Assembly (NCBI GenBank): GCA_001704575.1
Contig: MCAW01000009.1
Location: forward strand, 1 to 64,000
From: Methylophilales bacterium LSUCC0135
Lineage (GTDB): Bacteria > Pseudomonadota > Gammaproteobacteria > Burkholderiales > Methylophilaceae
Reading direction: 5' to 3'
DNA length: 64,000 nucleotides
Shown here: positions 46,854 to 54,978 of the stretch, one piece after another
Position numbering within the stretch: the stretch's first letter is position 1
How the letters are laid out: every line of letters starts with the position of its first letter
Notes under the pieces: generated by a model
Seen by the model: the letters and a program-made list of their open reading frames with translations, nothing else
Told to the model about the DNA's origin: nothing
The model's database searches: none
Position numbers and translations under genes: made by a program

Positions 46854-48368
46854 GCCCGGACTGGTCTCAGGTTGCGGTTCCGCAAGTACGAGGCTGACCC
46901 CGGCCTCCTGCCAGCAGGCAATCTCGTTCTGCAGGGCTGCAGAAGTGAGCGGATTCTGCGCGAGCCAATCCGCAGAGAGACGCAGCTCAAAACCACTCTT
47001 CGCTCTCGTCAGCGCAACGGCCGGCATATCGTCATCGAGCCGCTTGCGATTGAACAGTACAGCCAGACGGAAAATCAGTACGAGCAAACAACGATCATCC
47101 TCAAGCGACGGCAGGCTCAATTTGGCCAGGGAACGCCGCTGGGCCCTCACCAGCAAACCGAGCGTCTCCTGTTCCAGCTTGGAAAAACCGGGCATATCGG
47201 CATTTTCAACAATGTAAGCCGAATGTTTGTGATAGCCGCTATGCGCAATTGAAATGCCGGTTTCATGCAACTTGGCAGCCCAAGTCAGATAATGCCGCGC
47301 TGTCTCAGCCTGCATGTCGAGCTTGTGCTCGACCTGGGACAAGAATTTCATGGCTACGGTTTCGACACGTTTCGCCTGCGGTCGGTCGACATGGTAACGC
47401 CGCATGAAAGTTCTGACCGTCGCCTCACGTGTATCGTGGTGCTGCATACGGCCAAGAAGTTCGTAAAGAACGCCTTCGCGCAATGCGCTGCTGGCGGTTG
47501 TCATGCGCTCGATGCCCAGCTCGTCGAAAGCCGCCTGCATGATACAAAACCCGCCGGGGATCACTGCAGCACGATCGTTACTCAAACCTTCGAGCTGTAT
47601 CCTGCGCGTGTCTCTCGCATTTAAAAGCTTCTCCCGCAGCAGCAGCAGGCCTTCTCTGGTTATGGCACCGTCGCTGAGATGATTGAGGCGCATGATTTCA
47701 CCCAGCGAACGCGCCGTTCCGGAAGAGCCAACCGCTTCATGCCAGTGACCGCCATGAAAACGGCTGCGGATGGCCTGAATTTCATCAGCAGCAGCCAGTC
47801 TGGCTTTCTGCAGGCTTTCTTCGGTGATTTTGCCTTCCGGAAAATACTTGCGGCTGTAGCTGACGCAGCCCATATAAAGACTTTCCATCTCCTGCGGCTC
47901 CAGCCCGCAGCCGATGATGAACTCGGTCGAACCGCCGCCAATGTCAATCACCATGCGTTTATGGCTAGCGACAGGCAAGCTGTGACTGACTCCGATGAAA
48001 ATCATACGGGCTTCTTCACGGCCGGCAATTATTTCGATCGGACAGCCCAAGGCTTCCTGCGCCTCGGCAAGCAGCTCGGCTGAATTTTTTGCAACGCGGA
48101 AAGTGTTGGTGGCGACTGCGCGCACGGCATCCGGCGGCAAACCGCGCAGCCGCTCGCCGAAGCGTTTGAGACAATCGATTGCACGCTGGCGGGCAACCGG
48201 GTCGAGATAATTGTTTTTATCCAGACCGGCGCCGAGACGCACGGCCTCACGCAGGGAGTCATGAAAAACCAGACGCCCGTCAACGACGCGCGCCAGTTGT
48301 AATCTGAAGCTGTTTGAGCCTAAATCGACCGCTGCGATTTCAGAATGAGGCAGTTTTCTTGTAACCAA
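46851..48368 (-). CDS. ppx: Exopolyphosphatase
   Basis: Releases phosphate from polyphosphate chains. The 505-residue Ppx/GppA protein has AAVDLGSNSFRLQLARV at the N-terminus, VIDIGGGSTEFIIG and a C-terminal HD-like helical domain (about 320-500). GppA-type pppGpp hydrolysis cannot be excluded. TTG 48368, with AAGG upstream and a stop codon just before, is taken as start. Convergent with ppk1; phoU lies upstream on the same strand. Confidence 0.94.
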   Translation of the reverse strand: MVTRKLPHSEIAAVDLGSNSFRLQLARVVDGRLVFHDSLREAVRLGAGLDKNNYLDPVARQRAIDCLKRFGERLRGLPPDAVRAVATNTFRVAKNSAELLAEAQEALGCPIEIIAGREEARMIFIGVSHSLPVASHKRMVIDIGGGSTEFIIGCGLEPQEMESLYMGCVSYSRKYFPEGKITEESLQKARLAAADEIQAIRSRFHGGHWHEAVGSSGTARSLGEIMRLNHLSDGAITREGLLLLREKLLNARDTRRIQLEGLSNDRAAVIPGGFCIMQAAFDELGIERMTTASSALREGVLYELLGRMQHHDTREATVRTFMRRYHVDRPQAKRVETVAMKFLSQVEHKLDMQAETARHYLTWAAKLHETGISIAHSGYHKHSAYIVENADMPGFSKLEQETLGLLVRAQRRSLAKLSLPSLEDDRCLLVLIFRLAVLFNRKRLDDDMPAVALTRAKSGFELRLSADWLAQNPLTSAALQNEIACWQEAGVSLVLAEPQPETSPG

Positions 48369-48406
48369 TGACTGCCTTCAAGCGAAACAAAATATCCTGA
48401 TACACA

Positions 48407-49108
48407 TTAAAGCGTTTCGCGCTCCATCTCTTCAACCGTGGTATGGCGCACATCCTTGCCCTTGACCATGTAGACCACGTATTCAGCAATATTCTTGGAA
48501 TGATCGCCGATACGTTCGATTGCCTTGGCGACAAACAGCACCTCAAGCGACATCGAGATGGTGCGCGGGTCTTCCAGCATGAAGGTAATGAGCTGACGCA
48601 TGGCAACGCGAAACTGTTCGTCCACCTGCTCGTCCTGACGGGCGACTTCGACGGTTTTGCTCACATCGAGGCGTGCGAAAGCATCGAGCGAAGTACGCAG
48701 CATTTCACGCACCAGACCCACCATCGCCTTGATCTCGGCAAAACGCGGCGTAAACATGCGGTCGGATTCATAGATCTTCTGCGCCACGCGCGCTATCTTG
48801 GTCGCCTCGTCGCCGATCCGTTCGAGATCGGTGATGGTTTTGACGATCATCATGATCATGCGCAGATCGCCTGCTGCCGGCTGGCGGCGCGCAATGATGT
48901 GGCTGCAGTCTTCATCCACCTGCACTTCAAGTGCGTTGACCTGATGGTCGTTCTTTATCACAGTCTCGGCCAGCGTCGGATTGGCGCTTACCAGCGCTTC
49001 CAGTGCGTTGACGATCTGCTGCTCGACCAGGCCCCCCATTTCAAGAACCTTGGCCCGAACCGCTTCGAGTTCGGCATCGTATTGCTTGTAGGTATGTTCA
49101 AATTGCAT
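48407..49108 (-). CDS. phoU: Phosphate signalling protein PhoU
   Basis: Two-fold helical protein of 233 residues that restrains the Pho regulon and links Pst transport to PhoR. The repeated E(A/E)xxDxEV-type metal motifs are seen as NALEVQVDEDC and the later RQDEQVDEQF. Here phoU lies apart from pst genes and beside the polyphosphate genes ppx and ppk1, fitting a shared role in phosphate storage. Confidence 0.95.
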   Translation of the reverse strand: MQFEHTYKQYDAELEAVRAKVLEMGGLVEQQIVNALEALVSANPTLAETVIKNDHQVNALEVQVDEDCSHIIARRQPAAGDLRMIMMIVKTITDLERIGDEATKIARVAQKIYESDRMFTPRFAEIKAMVGLVREMLRTSLDAFARLDVSKTVEVARQDEQVDEQFRVAMRQLITFMLEDPRTISMSLEVLFVAKAIERIGDHSKNIAEYVVYMVKGKDVRHTTVEEMERETL

Positions 49109-49169
49109 GGAGCGATTCCTTTGAAGTTTAGGCTGTTTGGTTTAGAACAGCCCAGCCTAACGTCTGTTC

Positions 49170-49187
49170 ATGACAATATGATGTCAA
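49170..49187 (-). promoter_or_regulatory. Possible Pho box upstream of phoU
   Basis: On the minus strand TTGACATCATATTGTCAT matches the 18-base Pho box pattern (two CTGTCAT-like units, 11 bp apart) at about 13 of 18 positions. Another TGACA lies 11 bp further upstream. It is about 60 bp before the phoU start. Confidence 0.5.
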
Positions 49188-49217
49188 ATTGTCATTCCCG
49201 TTTCATACCAGTGACTT

Positions 49218-49242
49218 GGCGGCATAGCAGGGACATGCCGCC
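49218..49242 (-). terminator. Hairpin after rpiA
   Basis: GGCGGCAT / ATGCCGCC, perfect 8-bp stem with a 9-base loop, 17 bp after the rpiA stop on the minus strand. There is no T-run. Confidence 0.4.
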
Positions 49243-49258
49243 TGCCGCTGATCATGCA

Positions 49259-49915
49259 TTATTTCTTGTAGGTTTTGACGCCTTCAGCCGTTGCCAGCAA
49301 CAGCACATCGGCCGGACGCGCGGCAAACAAGCCGTTGGTGACGACGCCGACGATCTGGTTGATTCTGGCTTCCATTTCGAACGGGTTCATGATGGTCAGT
49401 CCATGCACATCCAGAATCACATTGCCGTTATCCGTCGTAAAGTCGCGTAACACCGGCTGTCCGCCCAGTTTAACCAATTCACGGGCCACATGGCTACGGG
49501 CCATCGGCAATACTTCAACAGGCAGCGGAAACTTGCCCAACACCGGCACCAGCTTGCTGGCATCACAGATACAGACGAAGCTTTTTGCACAGGCCGCGAC
49601 GATTTTTTCGCGGGTGAGCGCGCCGCCGCCGCCTTTCAGCATGTGCATGTTTTCGGTGATTTCATCGGCACCGTCCACATAGATTTCCATGCCGCTGACG
49701 CTGTTGAGATCGAATACTTCGATGCCATGATCACGCAGACGCTTGGCCGTGGCTTCAGAGCTGGCGACTGCGCCGTCAATTTTATGTTTGACCTTGGCCA
49801 GTTCGTCGATGAAGAAATTTGCCGTAGAGCCAGTGCCCACACCGATGATGCCATCCTTCACATACTCAACCGCCGCCTTGGCGACCTGTTGCTTCAATTC
49901 GTCCTGTGTTGCCAT
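49259..49915 (-). CDS. rpiA: Ribose-5-phosphate isomerase A
   Basis: Interconverts ribose-5-phosphate and ribulose-5-phosphate in the pentose phosphate pathway. The 218-residue protein has [15 protein letters not shown] (about 22-36), DGADEI (about 81-86) and the [12 protein letters not shown] motif with catalytic Glu. AAGGAT precedes the ATG. Divergent from ilvA. Confidence 0.97.
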   Translation of the reverse strand: MATQDELKQQVAKAAVEYVKDGIIGVGTGSTANFFIDELAKVKHKIDGAVASSEATAKRLRDHGIEVFDLNSVSGMEIYVDGADEITENMHMLKGGGGALTREKIVAACAKSFVCICDASKLVPVLGKFPLPVEVLPMARSHVARELVKLGGQPVLRDFTTDNGNVILDVHGLTIMNPFEMEARINQIVGVVTNGLFAARPADVLLLATAEGVKTYKK

Positions 49916-50011
49916 TTACTTTTATCCTTCTGTTTTCTTTATAATTCAGGTCTTAATCCAACCTTGAATAATACACCGCAGTTGGCATATTGAAAAACAG
50001 CTGCCCCACCA

Positions 50012-51523
50012 ATGAAAAACGACTATCCAGAAAAAATCAGAAGCGCACGGGTTTATGAAGTGGCGGAAAAAACACCGCTTGAATATCAGCCCAATCTTTC
50101 GGCACGTCTGAATAACCGTGTTCTGCTCAAACGCGAGGATACGCAGCCGGTTTTCTCGTTCAAGCTGCGCGGTGCTTACAACAAGATGGCCAACCTCTCA
50201 AGGGAAGCCCTGGCGAAAGGCGTCATTGCCGCCTCTGCCGGCAATCATGCGCAGGGCGTGGCGCTGGCAGCACAGAAACTGGGCTGCCGCGCCGTCATCG
50301 TAATGCCCACCACCACACCACAGATCAAGGTCGATGCGGTTCAGCGCCGCGGCGCCGAAGTCGTGCTGTACGGCGACTCATACTCAGACGCCTATGTCCA
50401 CGCACTGGAACTGGAAAAATCCGAAGGTCTGACCTTCGTCCATCCCTATGACGACCCGGATGTGATTGCCGGCCAAGGCACGATCGCGATGGAAATTCTC
50501 GATCAGCACCCGGAGCCGATTGAGGCCATCTTCTGCTGCGTCGGCGGCGGCGGACTGATCGCCGGTATCGCGGCCTATGTCAAAGCTGTGCGGCCGGAAA
50601 TCAAGGTGATCGGCGTTGAAGCGGTGGACGCGGATGCCATGACGCGCTCATTGCAGCAAGGCGAGCGCGTCATGCTCGACCAGGTCGGTCTGTTTGCCGA
50701 CGGCGCAGCGGTTAAACAGGTCGGCGTGCATACCTTTGCGCTGTGCCAGGCCTATGTCGATGAAATGATCGTTGTCGATAACGACGCCATCTGCGCTGCG
50801 ATCAAGGATGTTTTCGAAGATACGCGTTCCATTCTGGAGCCGGCCGGCGCACTGGCAACCGCAGGCATCAAGGAATACATCAAGCGCCATGAGGTCAGCG
50901 GCAAAACGCTGATCGGCATCGCCTCCGGCGCCAACATGAATTTCGACCGCTTGCGCTTCATCGCCGAGCGTGCCGAGATCGGTGAAAAACGCGAAGCTGT
51001 CCTCGCCGTCACCATTCCGGAAAAGCCCGGCGCGTTCAAGGCGTTCTGCCGTTTACTCGGCAATCGCAGCATTACCGAATTCAACTATCGCTATTCGGAT
51101 GCGAAAGAAGCGCATATTTTTGTCGGTATCGCCATTCACGACCACGAAGAAGCCGTCAGGCTGATCGAGAATCTGAAATCGCACGGCCTGCCCGCAATCG
51201 ATCTCACCGATAACGAAATGGCGAAACTGCATCTGCGCCATCTGGTCGGCGGCCATGCGCCACAGGCTGAACATGAAGTCGTCTATCGTTTCGAGTTCCC
51301 CGAAAAACCGGGGGCATTGATGAACTTCCTCGACACCATGGGCCATGACTGGAATATCAGCCTGTTTCATTACCGCAACCACGGCGCGGATTTCGGCCGC
51401 GTTCTGGTTGGCATTCAGGTTCCGCCACAGGAAAAAGCCGAGTTCGATGCATTTCTGAAAACACTGGGCTATCCCTACTGGGAAGAAACCGGTAACCCCG
51501 CTTACCGCTTGTTCCTGGGCTAG
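50012..51523 (+). CDS. ilvA: Threonine dehydratase, biosynthetic
   Basis: Converts threonine to 2-oxobutanoate, the first step toward isoleucine; PLP-dependent and normally inhibited by isoleucine. The 503-residue protein has the PLP Lys51 in SFKLRGAYNK, the GGGGLIAG phosphate loop, and two C-terminal ACT-like regulatory domains (about 325-410 and 420-500), as in the biosynthetic rather than the catabolic enzyme. Confidence 0.97.
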   Translation: MKNDYPEKIRSARVYEVAEKTPLEYQPNLSARLNNRVLLKREDTQPVFSFKLRGAYNKMANLSREALAKGVIAASAGNHAQGVALAAQKLGCRAVIVMPTTTPQIKVDAVQRRGAEVVLYGDSYSDAYVHALELEKSEGLTFVHPYDDPDVIAGQGTIAMEILDQHPEPIEAIFCCVGGGGLIAGIAAYVKAVRPEIKVIGVEAVDADAMTRSLQQGERVMLDQVGLFADGAAVKQVGVHTFALCQAYVDEMIVVDNDAICAAIKDVFEDTRSILEPAGALATAGIKEYIKRHEVSGKTLIGIASGANMNFDRLRFIAERAEIGEKREAVLAVTIPEKPGAFKAFCRLLGNRSITEFNYRYSDAKEAHIFVGIAIHDHEEAVRLIENLKSHGLPAIDLTDNEMAKLHLRHLVGGHAPQAEHEVVYRFEFPEKPGALMNFLDTMGHDWNISLFHYRNHGADFGRVLVGIQVPPQEKAEFDAFLKTLGYPYWEETGNPAYRLFLG

Positions 51524-51605
51524 CCATCGGATGTTAACAACGACTGTTCATAGCAAGTAGTCAGACTGAATCGCAAGACATTGTTTTGAACCTATGCAAA
51601 ACATG

Positions 51606-51648
51606 ATTGACCAATCTTTGCATGCCAATCAGGCAAATATTGGTCAAT
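51606..51648 (+). promoter_or_regulatory. Long inverted repeat upstream of the YVTN lipoprotein gene
   Basis: ATTGACCAATCTTTGC (51606-51621) and GCAAATATTGGTCAAT (51633-51648) form a 16-bp inverted repeat with one mismatch and an 11-base centre. It ends 26 bp before the lipoprotein ATG. It could be an operator for a dimeric regulator or an mRNA hairpin near the RBS. Confidence 0.6.
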
Positions 51649-51674
51649 CAATAACTTATAAGGAGAAAGTCAGG

Positions 51675-52784
51675 ATGAAATCCCCTCACCTCGCAACGAG
51701 GATACGCAACAGTGTTCTTTTAATCGCTCTGGCCGGCACAGTTGCCGCCTGCGGTGACAAGACCGAAGTGGAAACCGCGGCAAGCGGCTCCGACAGCCGT
51801 GGTATTGCCTATGTTTCCAACCAGAATGGCGGCGTCACCGTGATCGATCTGAACACCATGGAAACGACCGGCAGCATAGACCCCAAAGGCAATGGCGTAC
51901 GCGGCATCGGCGTCACGCCAGACGGCAAGCTGCTGGTCACCGCCAACAAGGACGAAGGCAATGTTTCCATCCTCAACACCGCTACCGGTGAACTGGTCCA
52001 GCATGTCGAGATCGGCAAGAATCCTGAATTCGTCCGCGTGGTTGGCAACACTGCATACATTTCCTTCGAGCCCAGCTCCAAGGGTGGACCACCCCCCAAA
52101 CCGGGCGAGGAAGTGATCGAAGAAGAAGACGACGACGAAATCGAAGAACCGGCACGTATCGCTGTCGTCGACCTCGTTGCTGGCAAGAAACTGCGTGAAA
52201 TCGAGGGCGGCCCGGAGACCGAGGGGATTGAGTTTTCCAACGATGGCAGCAAGCTGATCATCACCAACGAGGCCGACAACACCATTACCGTGCACAATCT
52301 CGAAACCGGTGATCTTCTGAAGACCATCGCCACCCACGAACATGGCGACCGGCCGCGCGGCATCAAATCTGCGCCGGACGGATCAGCCTATGTTTCCACA
52401 CTGGAATTTGGCAACAACTTCCTCGTACTGGATAGCGAATTCAATGTCGTGCGCACAGTCGCCACTGGCGCTGCGCCTTATGGTATCGCCTACAACCGCG
52501 CAGGCGACCTGATATATGTCGCGGCGGGCAAAGCGAAAATGCTGGAAGTCTACAACGCGAAAACCTACGAAAAAGTCAATGAAGTCGCGACCGGTGACCG
52601 TTGCTGGCATTTCACCTTCACGCCCGACGACAAGGATATCCTGCTGACCTGCGGTCGTTCGCATGAAGTGATTGTGTTCGATGCAGCTACATTGCAAGAG
52701 AAAAAGCGCATCGCCGACAAGGAACTGCCCTGGGGCATCGTAACCTACCCCAAAGCCGTCGGCAGCCTGGACGCACCTAACTGA
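51675..52784 (+). CDS. YVTN-type beta-propeller lipoprotein
   Basis: The 369-residue protein has a lipoprotein signal ending in the lipobox VAAC (about residue 24-27), then YVTN/NHL-type propeller repeats such as GIAYVSNQNGGVTVIDL, LLVTANKDEGNVSIL and LIITNEADNTITVHNL. An unusual Pro-rich then very acidic insert (PPPKPGEEVIEEEDDDEIEE, about 138-157) interrupts the repeats. A strong RBS (AAGGAG) and ATG at 51675 set the start. Similar proteins bind redox or surface partners; the role here is unknown. Confidence 0.88.
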   Translation: MKSPHLATRIRNSVLLIALAGTVAACGDKTEVETAASGSDSRGIAYVSNQNGGVTVIDLNTMETTGSIDPKGNGVRGIGVTPDGKLLVTANKDEGNVSILNTATGELVQHVEIGKNPEFVRVVGNTAYISFEPSSKGGPPPKPGEEVIEEEDDDEIEEPARIAVVDLVAGKKLREIEGGPETEGIEFSNDGSKLIITNEADNTITVHNLETGDLLKTIATHEHGDRPRGIKSAPDGSAYVSTLEFGNNFLVLDSEFNVVRTVATGAAPYGIAYNRAGDLIYVAAGKAKMLEVYNAKTYEKVNEVATGDRCWHFTFTPDDKDILLTCGRSHEVIVFDAATLQEKKRIADKELPWGIVTYPKAVGSLDAPN

Positions 52785-52804
52785 TCAGTTAAAATCAATG
52801 TCCG

Positions 52805-52836
52805 AAAAAAGCCCCGGTTTGAGCCGGGGCTTTTTT
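52805..52836. terminator. Bidirectional rho-independent terminator
   Basis: GCCCCGG / CCGGGGC stem with A6 before and T6 after, loop of 6. It serves both the lipoprotein gene (+) and the EVE gene (-). Confidence 0.92.
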
Positions 52837-52849
52837 GTGTCGCGTGATA

Positions 52850-53308
52850 TTACTTCAATAACGGCATGATGAACTCCCATTCACGCGGGTCCACCGGCGT
52901 GATCGAAAGCCGGTTGCCGCGCTGCAATATCCGCATGGTGGCCAATTCCGGATAGCTGCGCAGTTCCTGCAGACTCAACAATCTGGTTTTGCGCACCAGT
53001 TTCACGTCGACATTGACCCAACTCGGGTTTTCCGCCGTCGACTTGGGATCGTAGTATTTGTGCCCTTCAATGAACTGCAGGCGATCGGGATAAGCAAGTT
53101 TGCTCACTTCTACGATACCGGCAATACCGGGCACATCGCAGTTGGAATGGTAGAAAAATGCAAGATCGCCTAACTTCATCTGGTCGCGCATGAAATTGCG
53201 CGCCTGATAATTTCTGACGCCGTACCAATCCACGGTTTGATTCGGGAATGAGGCAAGATCATCGATCGACACATCCGATGGTTCGGATTTCATTAACCAG
53301 TAGCGCAT
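52850..53308 (-). CDS. EVE domain protein
   Basis: The 152-residue protein is a single EVE domain (PUA-like superfamily), starting MRYWLMKSEPS and with DWYGVRNYQARNFM and HSNCDVPGIAGIVEV. EVE domains resemble YTH domains and are thought to bind modified bases in RNA or DNA. ATG at 53308 is the family start; a longer frame adds 13 unconserved residues. It is downstream of 6S RNA, an order seen in other betaproteobacteria. Confidence 0.92.
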   Translation of the reverse strand: MRYWLMKSEPSDVSIDDLASFPNQTVDWYGVRNYQARNFMRDQMKLGDLAFFYHSNCDVPGIAGIVEVSKLAYPDRLQFIEGHKYYDPKSTAENPSWVNVDVKLVRKTRLLSLQELRSYPELATMRILQRGNRLSITPVDPREWEFIMPLLK

Positions 53309-53405
53309 AACAGTATCCTCTTGTTGCTTGCCGTATTCTCTAACCAATACGGAGCTCGTATGATAGCGTATTCATTTATACCGATTGTTAGTGAGACCAC
53401 GCAAA

Positions 53406-53765
53406 ATGGCACGCAATGTTCTAGGTACCACATTACAGGCTTGCAGCTTCAAGCCGCTCACCGGTTTTAGCAGAAACGGCTGCTGTGACACCGGACCGGA
53501 AGACATCGGCAGTCATACGGTATGCGCACAGGTCACTGAAGAATTCCTGGCCTTTTCGATATTACGCGGCAATGACCTCAGCACACCAAGACCGGAGTAT
53601 GGGTTCGAAGGCCTAAAACCCGGAGATCGCTGGTGTTTGTGCGCTTCACGCTGGATGGAAGCAGCCGAAGCAGGCATGGCACCACCGGTCATTCTGGAAT
53701 CGACGCATGAAAAAGCGCTGGAAATCGTCAGTCTGGCCGATCTGGAATATCATGCCCTGAGATAG
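53406..53765 (+). CDS. DUF2237 family protein
   Basis: The 119-residue protein of unknown function has the family hallmarks ARNVLGTTLQACS, TGFSRNGCC, DIGSHTVCAQVT and GLKPGDRWCLC with four or more conserved cysteines, which suggests metal binding. ATG 53406 is chosen. It converges with 6S RNA; the two ends lie within about 5 bp. Confidence 0.88.
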   Translation: MARNVLGTTLQACSFKPLTGFSRNGCCDTGPEDIGSHTVCAQVTEEFLAFSILRGNDLSTPRPEYGFEGLKPGDRWCLCASRWMEAAEAGMAPPVILESTHEKALEIVSLADLEYHALR

Positions 53766-53767
53766 TA

Positions 53768-53952
53768 GAGAATGTCCCTGCGGAAGTTGCCCAGGCCAGC
53801 ATCCTGAACCAAAGGTTCAAGTGGTAACAGTCTCAAGTGCTTCAGGTTCACCCGCAGATTTGGAGCGCACACACCGCAGCTTGATGGACCGAAACCGATG
53901 CTAAAGACTAGTTCAAGGAATATATAACCTGAACAACACCGCAGGGAGCAAA
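53768..53952 (-). ncRNA. ssrS: 6S RNA
   Basis: About 185 nt on the minus strand directly downstream of zapA, the conserved place of ssrS. The closing stem TCCCTGCGG (53947-53939) pairs perfectly with CCGCAGGGA (53783-53775). Near the 3' side a hairpin CTTGAACC-TTT-GGTTCAGG matches the corresponding E. coli 6S element in sequence and distance. 6S RNA mimics an open promoter and sequesters sigma-70 RNA polymerase. Exact ends are estimates. Confidence 0.82.
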
Positions 53953-53995
53953 CGGTAGGACCGGTGAGGCCGACAGCCGGCCGGTCGAATTCGGA

Positions 53996-54304
53996 TCAGA
54001 ACAGTTTGTTCGAACTCTCGACGATCGCGCCGTCGATCTGTTCCTGCATGAGATCAATTCTACGCTTGAAATCACCGATGTCAAAACTGCCGCTCTTGGC
54101 ATTGAGCAGCTCGTGGGTAATATTGAGCGCAGCCATCACTGCGATACGCTCGACACCGACAACCTTGCCGGTCGCCTGAATATCCTTCATTTTCCTGTCG
54201 AGGTAATTCACGGCATTCATCAAGCCCGGCCGCTCTTCATCGGTACATGAGACGGTGAATTCGCGGCCCATTATATTGACGTCGACACCACGCACTTCGC
54301 TCAT
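53996..54304 (-). CDS. zapA: Cell division protein ZapA
   Basis: Cross-links FtsZ filaments at the division ring. The 102-residue protein has the family N-terminus VDVNIMGREFTVSC and a C-terminal coiled coil. Its ATG overlaps the stop of the upstream small coiled-coil gene (ATGA), so the two are coupled. 6S RNA follows. Confidence 0.95.
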   Translation of the reverse strand: MSEVRGVDVNIMGREFTVSCTDEERPGLMNAVNYLDRKMKDIQATGKVVGVERIAVMAALNITHELLNAKSGSFDIGDFKRRIDLMQEQIDGAIVESSNKLF

Positions 54305-54501
54305 ACCGGCTCCTCGGGCAAACGGTCGATCACAGCTTCGAGCCTGTTGCTGACCAGCACCATATTGTCCCGCAACTTTTTGCCGTCGCTTTGCGCCTGT
54401 GCAAGTTCCTGACGCAATGCTGAATTTTCGCTGCGCAGGCTGTGACAGAGCGATATCAGCTGAGACAGTTTCTCTTCCAGGCTTTTAAGGTCAGCATTCA
54501 T
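54301..54501 (-). CDS. Small coiled-coil protein next to zapA (TIGR02449/ZapB-like)
   Basis: The 66-residue protein is almost entirely coiled coil (LEEKLSQLISLCHSLRSEN, then SALRQELAQAQ), like the TIGR02449 proteins found before zapA and loosely like ZapB. It is probably a divisome accessory factor, inferred from coupling with zapA. ATG 54501 is chosen; a longer frame adds 12 residues. Confidence 0.8.
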   Translation of the reverse strand: MNADLKSLEEKLSQLISLCHSLRSENSALRQELAQAQSDGKKLRDNMVLVSNRLEAVIDRLPEEPV

Positions 54502-54587
54502 GCTGGCACTATAATTTGCAAAACCTTTCGTGGTCAATAGCTAAGCGGGATTTATGAAAGTATTACAGTATCTTCAAAAATAAAATT

Positions 54588-54617
54588 TTGCCGTGCATGA
54601 TTTGAATAACTTATAAT
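54588..54617 (+). promoter_or_regulatory. Promoter of the B12 riboswitch-btuB transcript
   Basis: -35 TTGCCG (54588-54593), 18-bp spacer, -10 TATAAT (54612-54617). It lies just upstream of the cobalamin riboswitch. Confidence 0.65.
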
Positions 54618-54630
54618 CTGTTCAAGTTGT

Positions 54631-54850
54631 CAGGTGCCCGATATTCTTTTCTGAATAAGGGTGAAACTGGGAAACAGGTGCGTTTTGTCCATCACAGAAC
54701 AATGCCTGTGCTGCCCCCGCAACGGTAAACGAGTAACAACTTGCCAATTCAGCCACTGTGACCTCTGCGTCATGGGAAGGCGGCAAGCGAGGCAAACACC
54801 TCACTCGTGAGCCCGGAGACCGGCCTGCGCAACCAAGCAAGGAAATACCG
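54631..54850 (+). ncRNA. Cobalamin (AdoCbl) riboswitch
   Basis: The leader carries the conserved cobalamin-aptamer blocks in order: CAGGTGCC, GGGAAACAGGTG, GCTGCCCCCGCAACGGTAA, GCCACTGTG, ATGGGAAGGCGGC, and GAGCCCGGAGACCGGCC. It represses downstream genes when cobalamin is bound. Further down, GGAAATACCG (54841-54850) is perfectly complementary to CGGTATTTCC (54922-54931), a candidate expression-platform helix enclosing the region before the btuB RBS. Confidence 0.95.
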
Positions 54851-54978
54851 CGGGGTGACGGTATGAAAACGCGAAGCGGGTCTCGTTTACAACATCCTCT
54901 TCCTTTTTGAGTCATTATCTCCGGTATTTCCCTTATTGATTTACGCATGCGGGGTCGTATGCCATCAAGGGAAAGACA

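Noticed and set aside
53768-53952. 6S RNA on the plus strand
   Set aside because: The hairpin also reads on the plus strand, but its distance from the closing stem and the position after zapA fit the minus strand.
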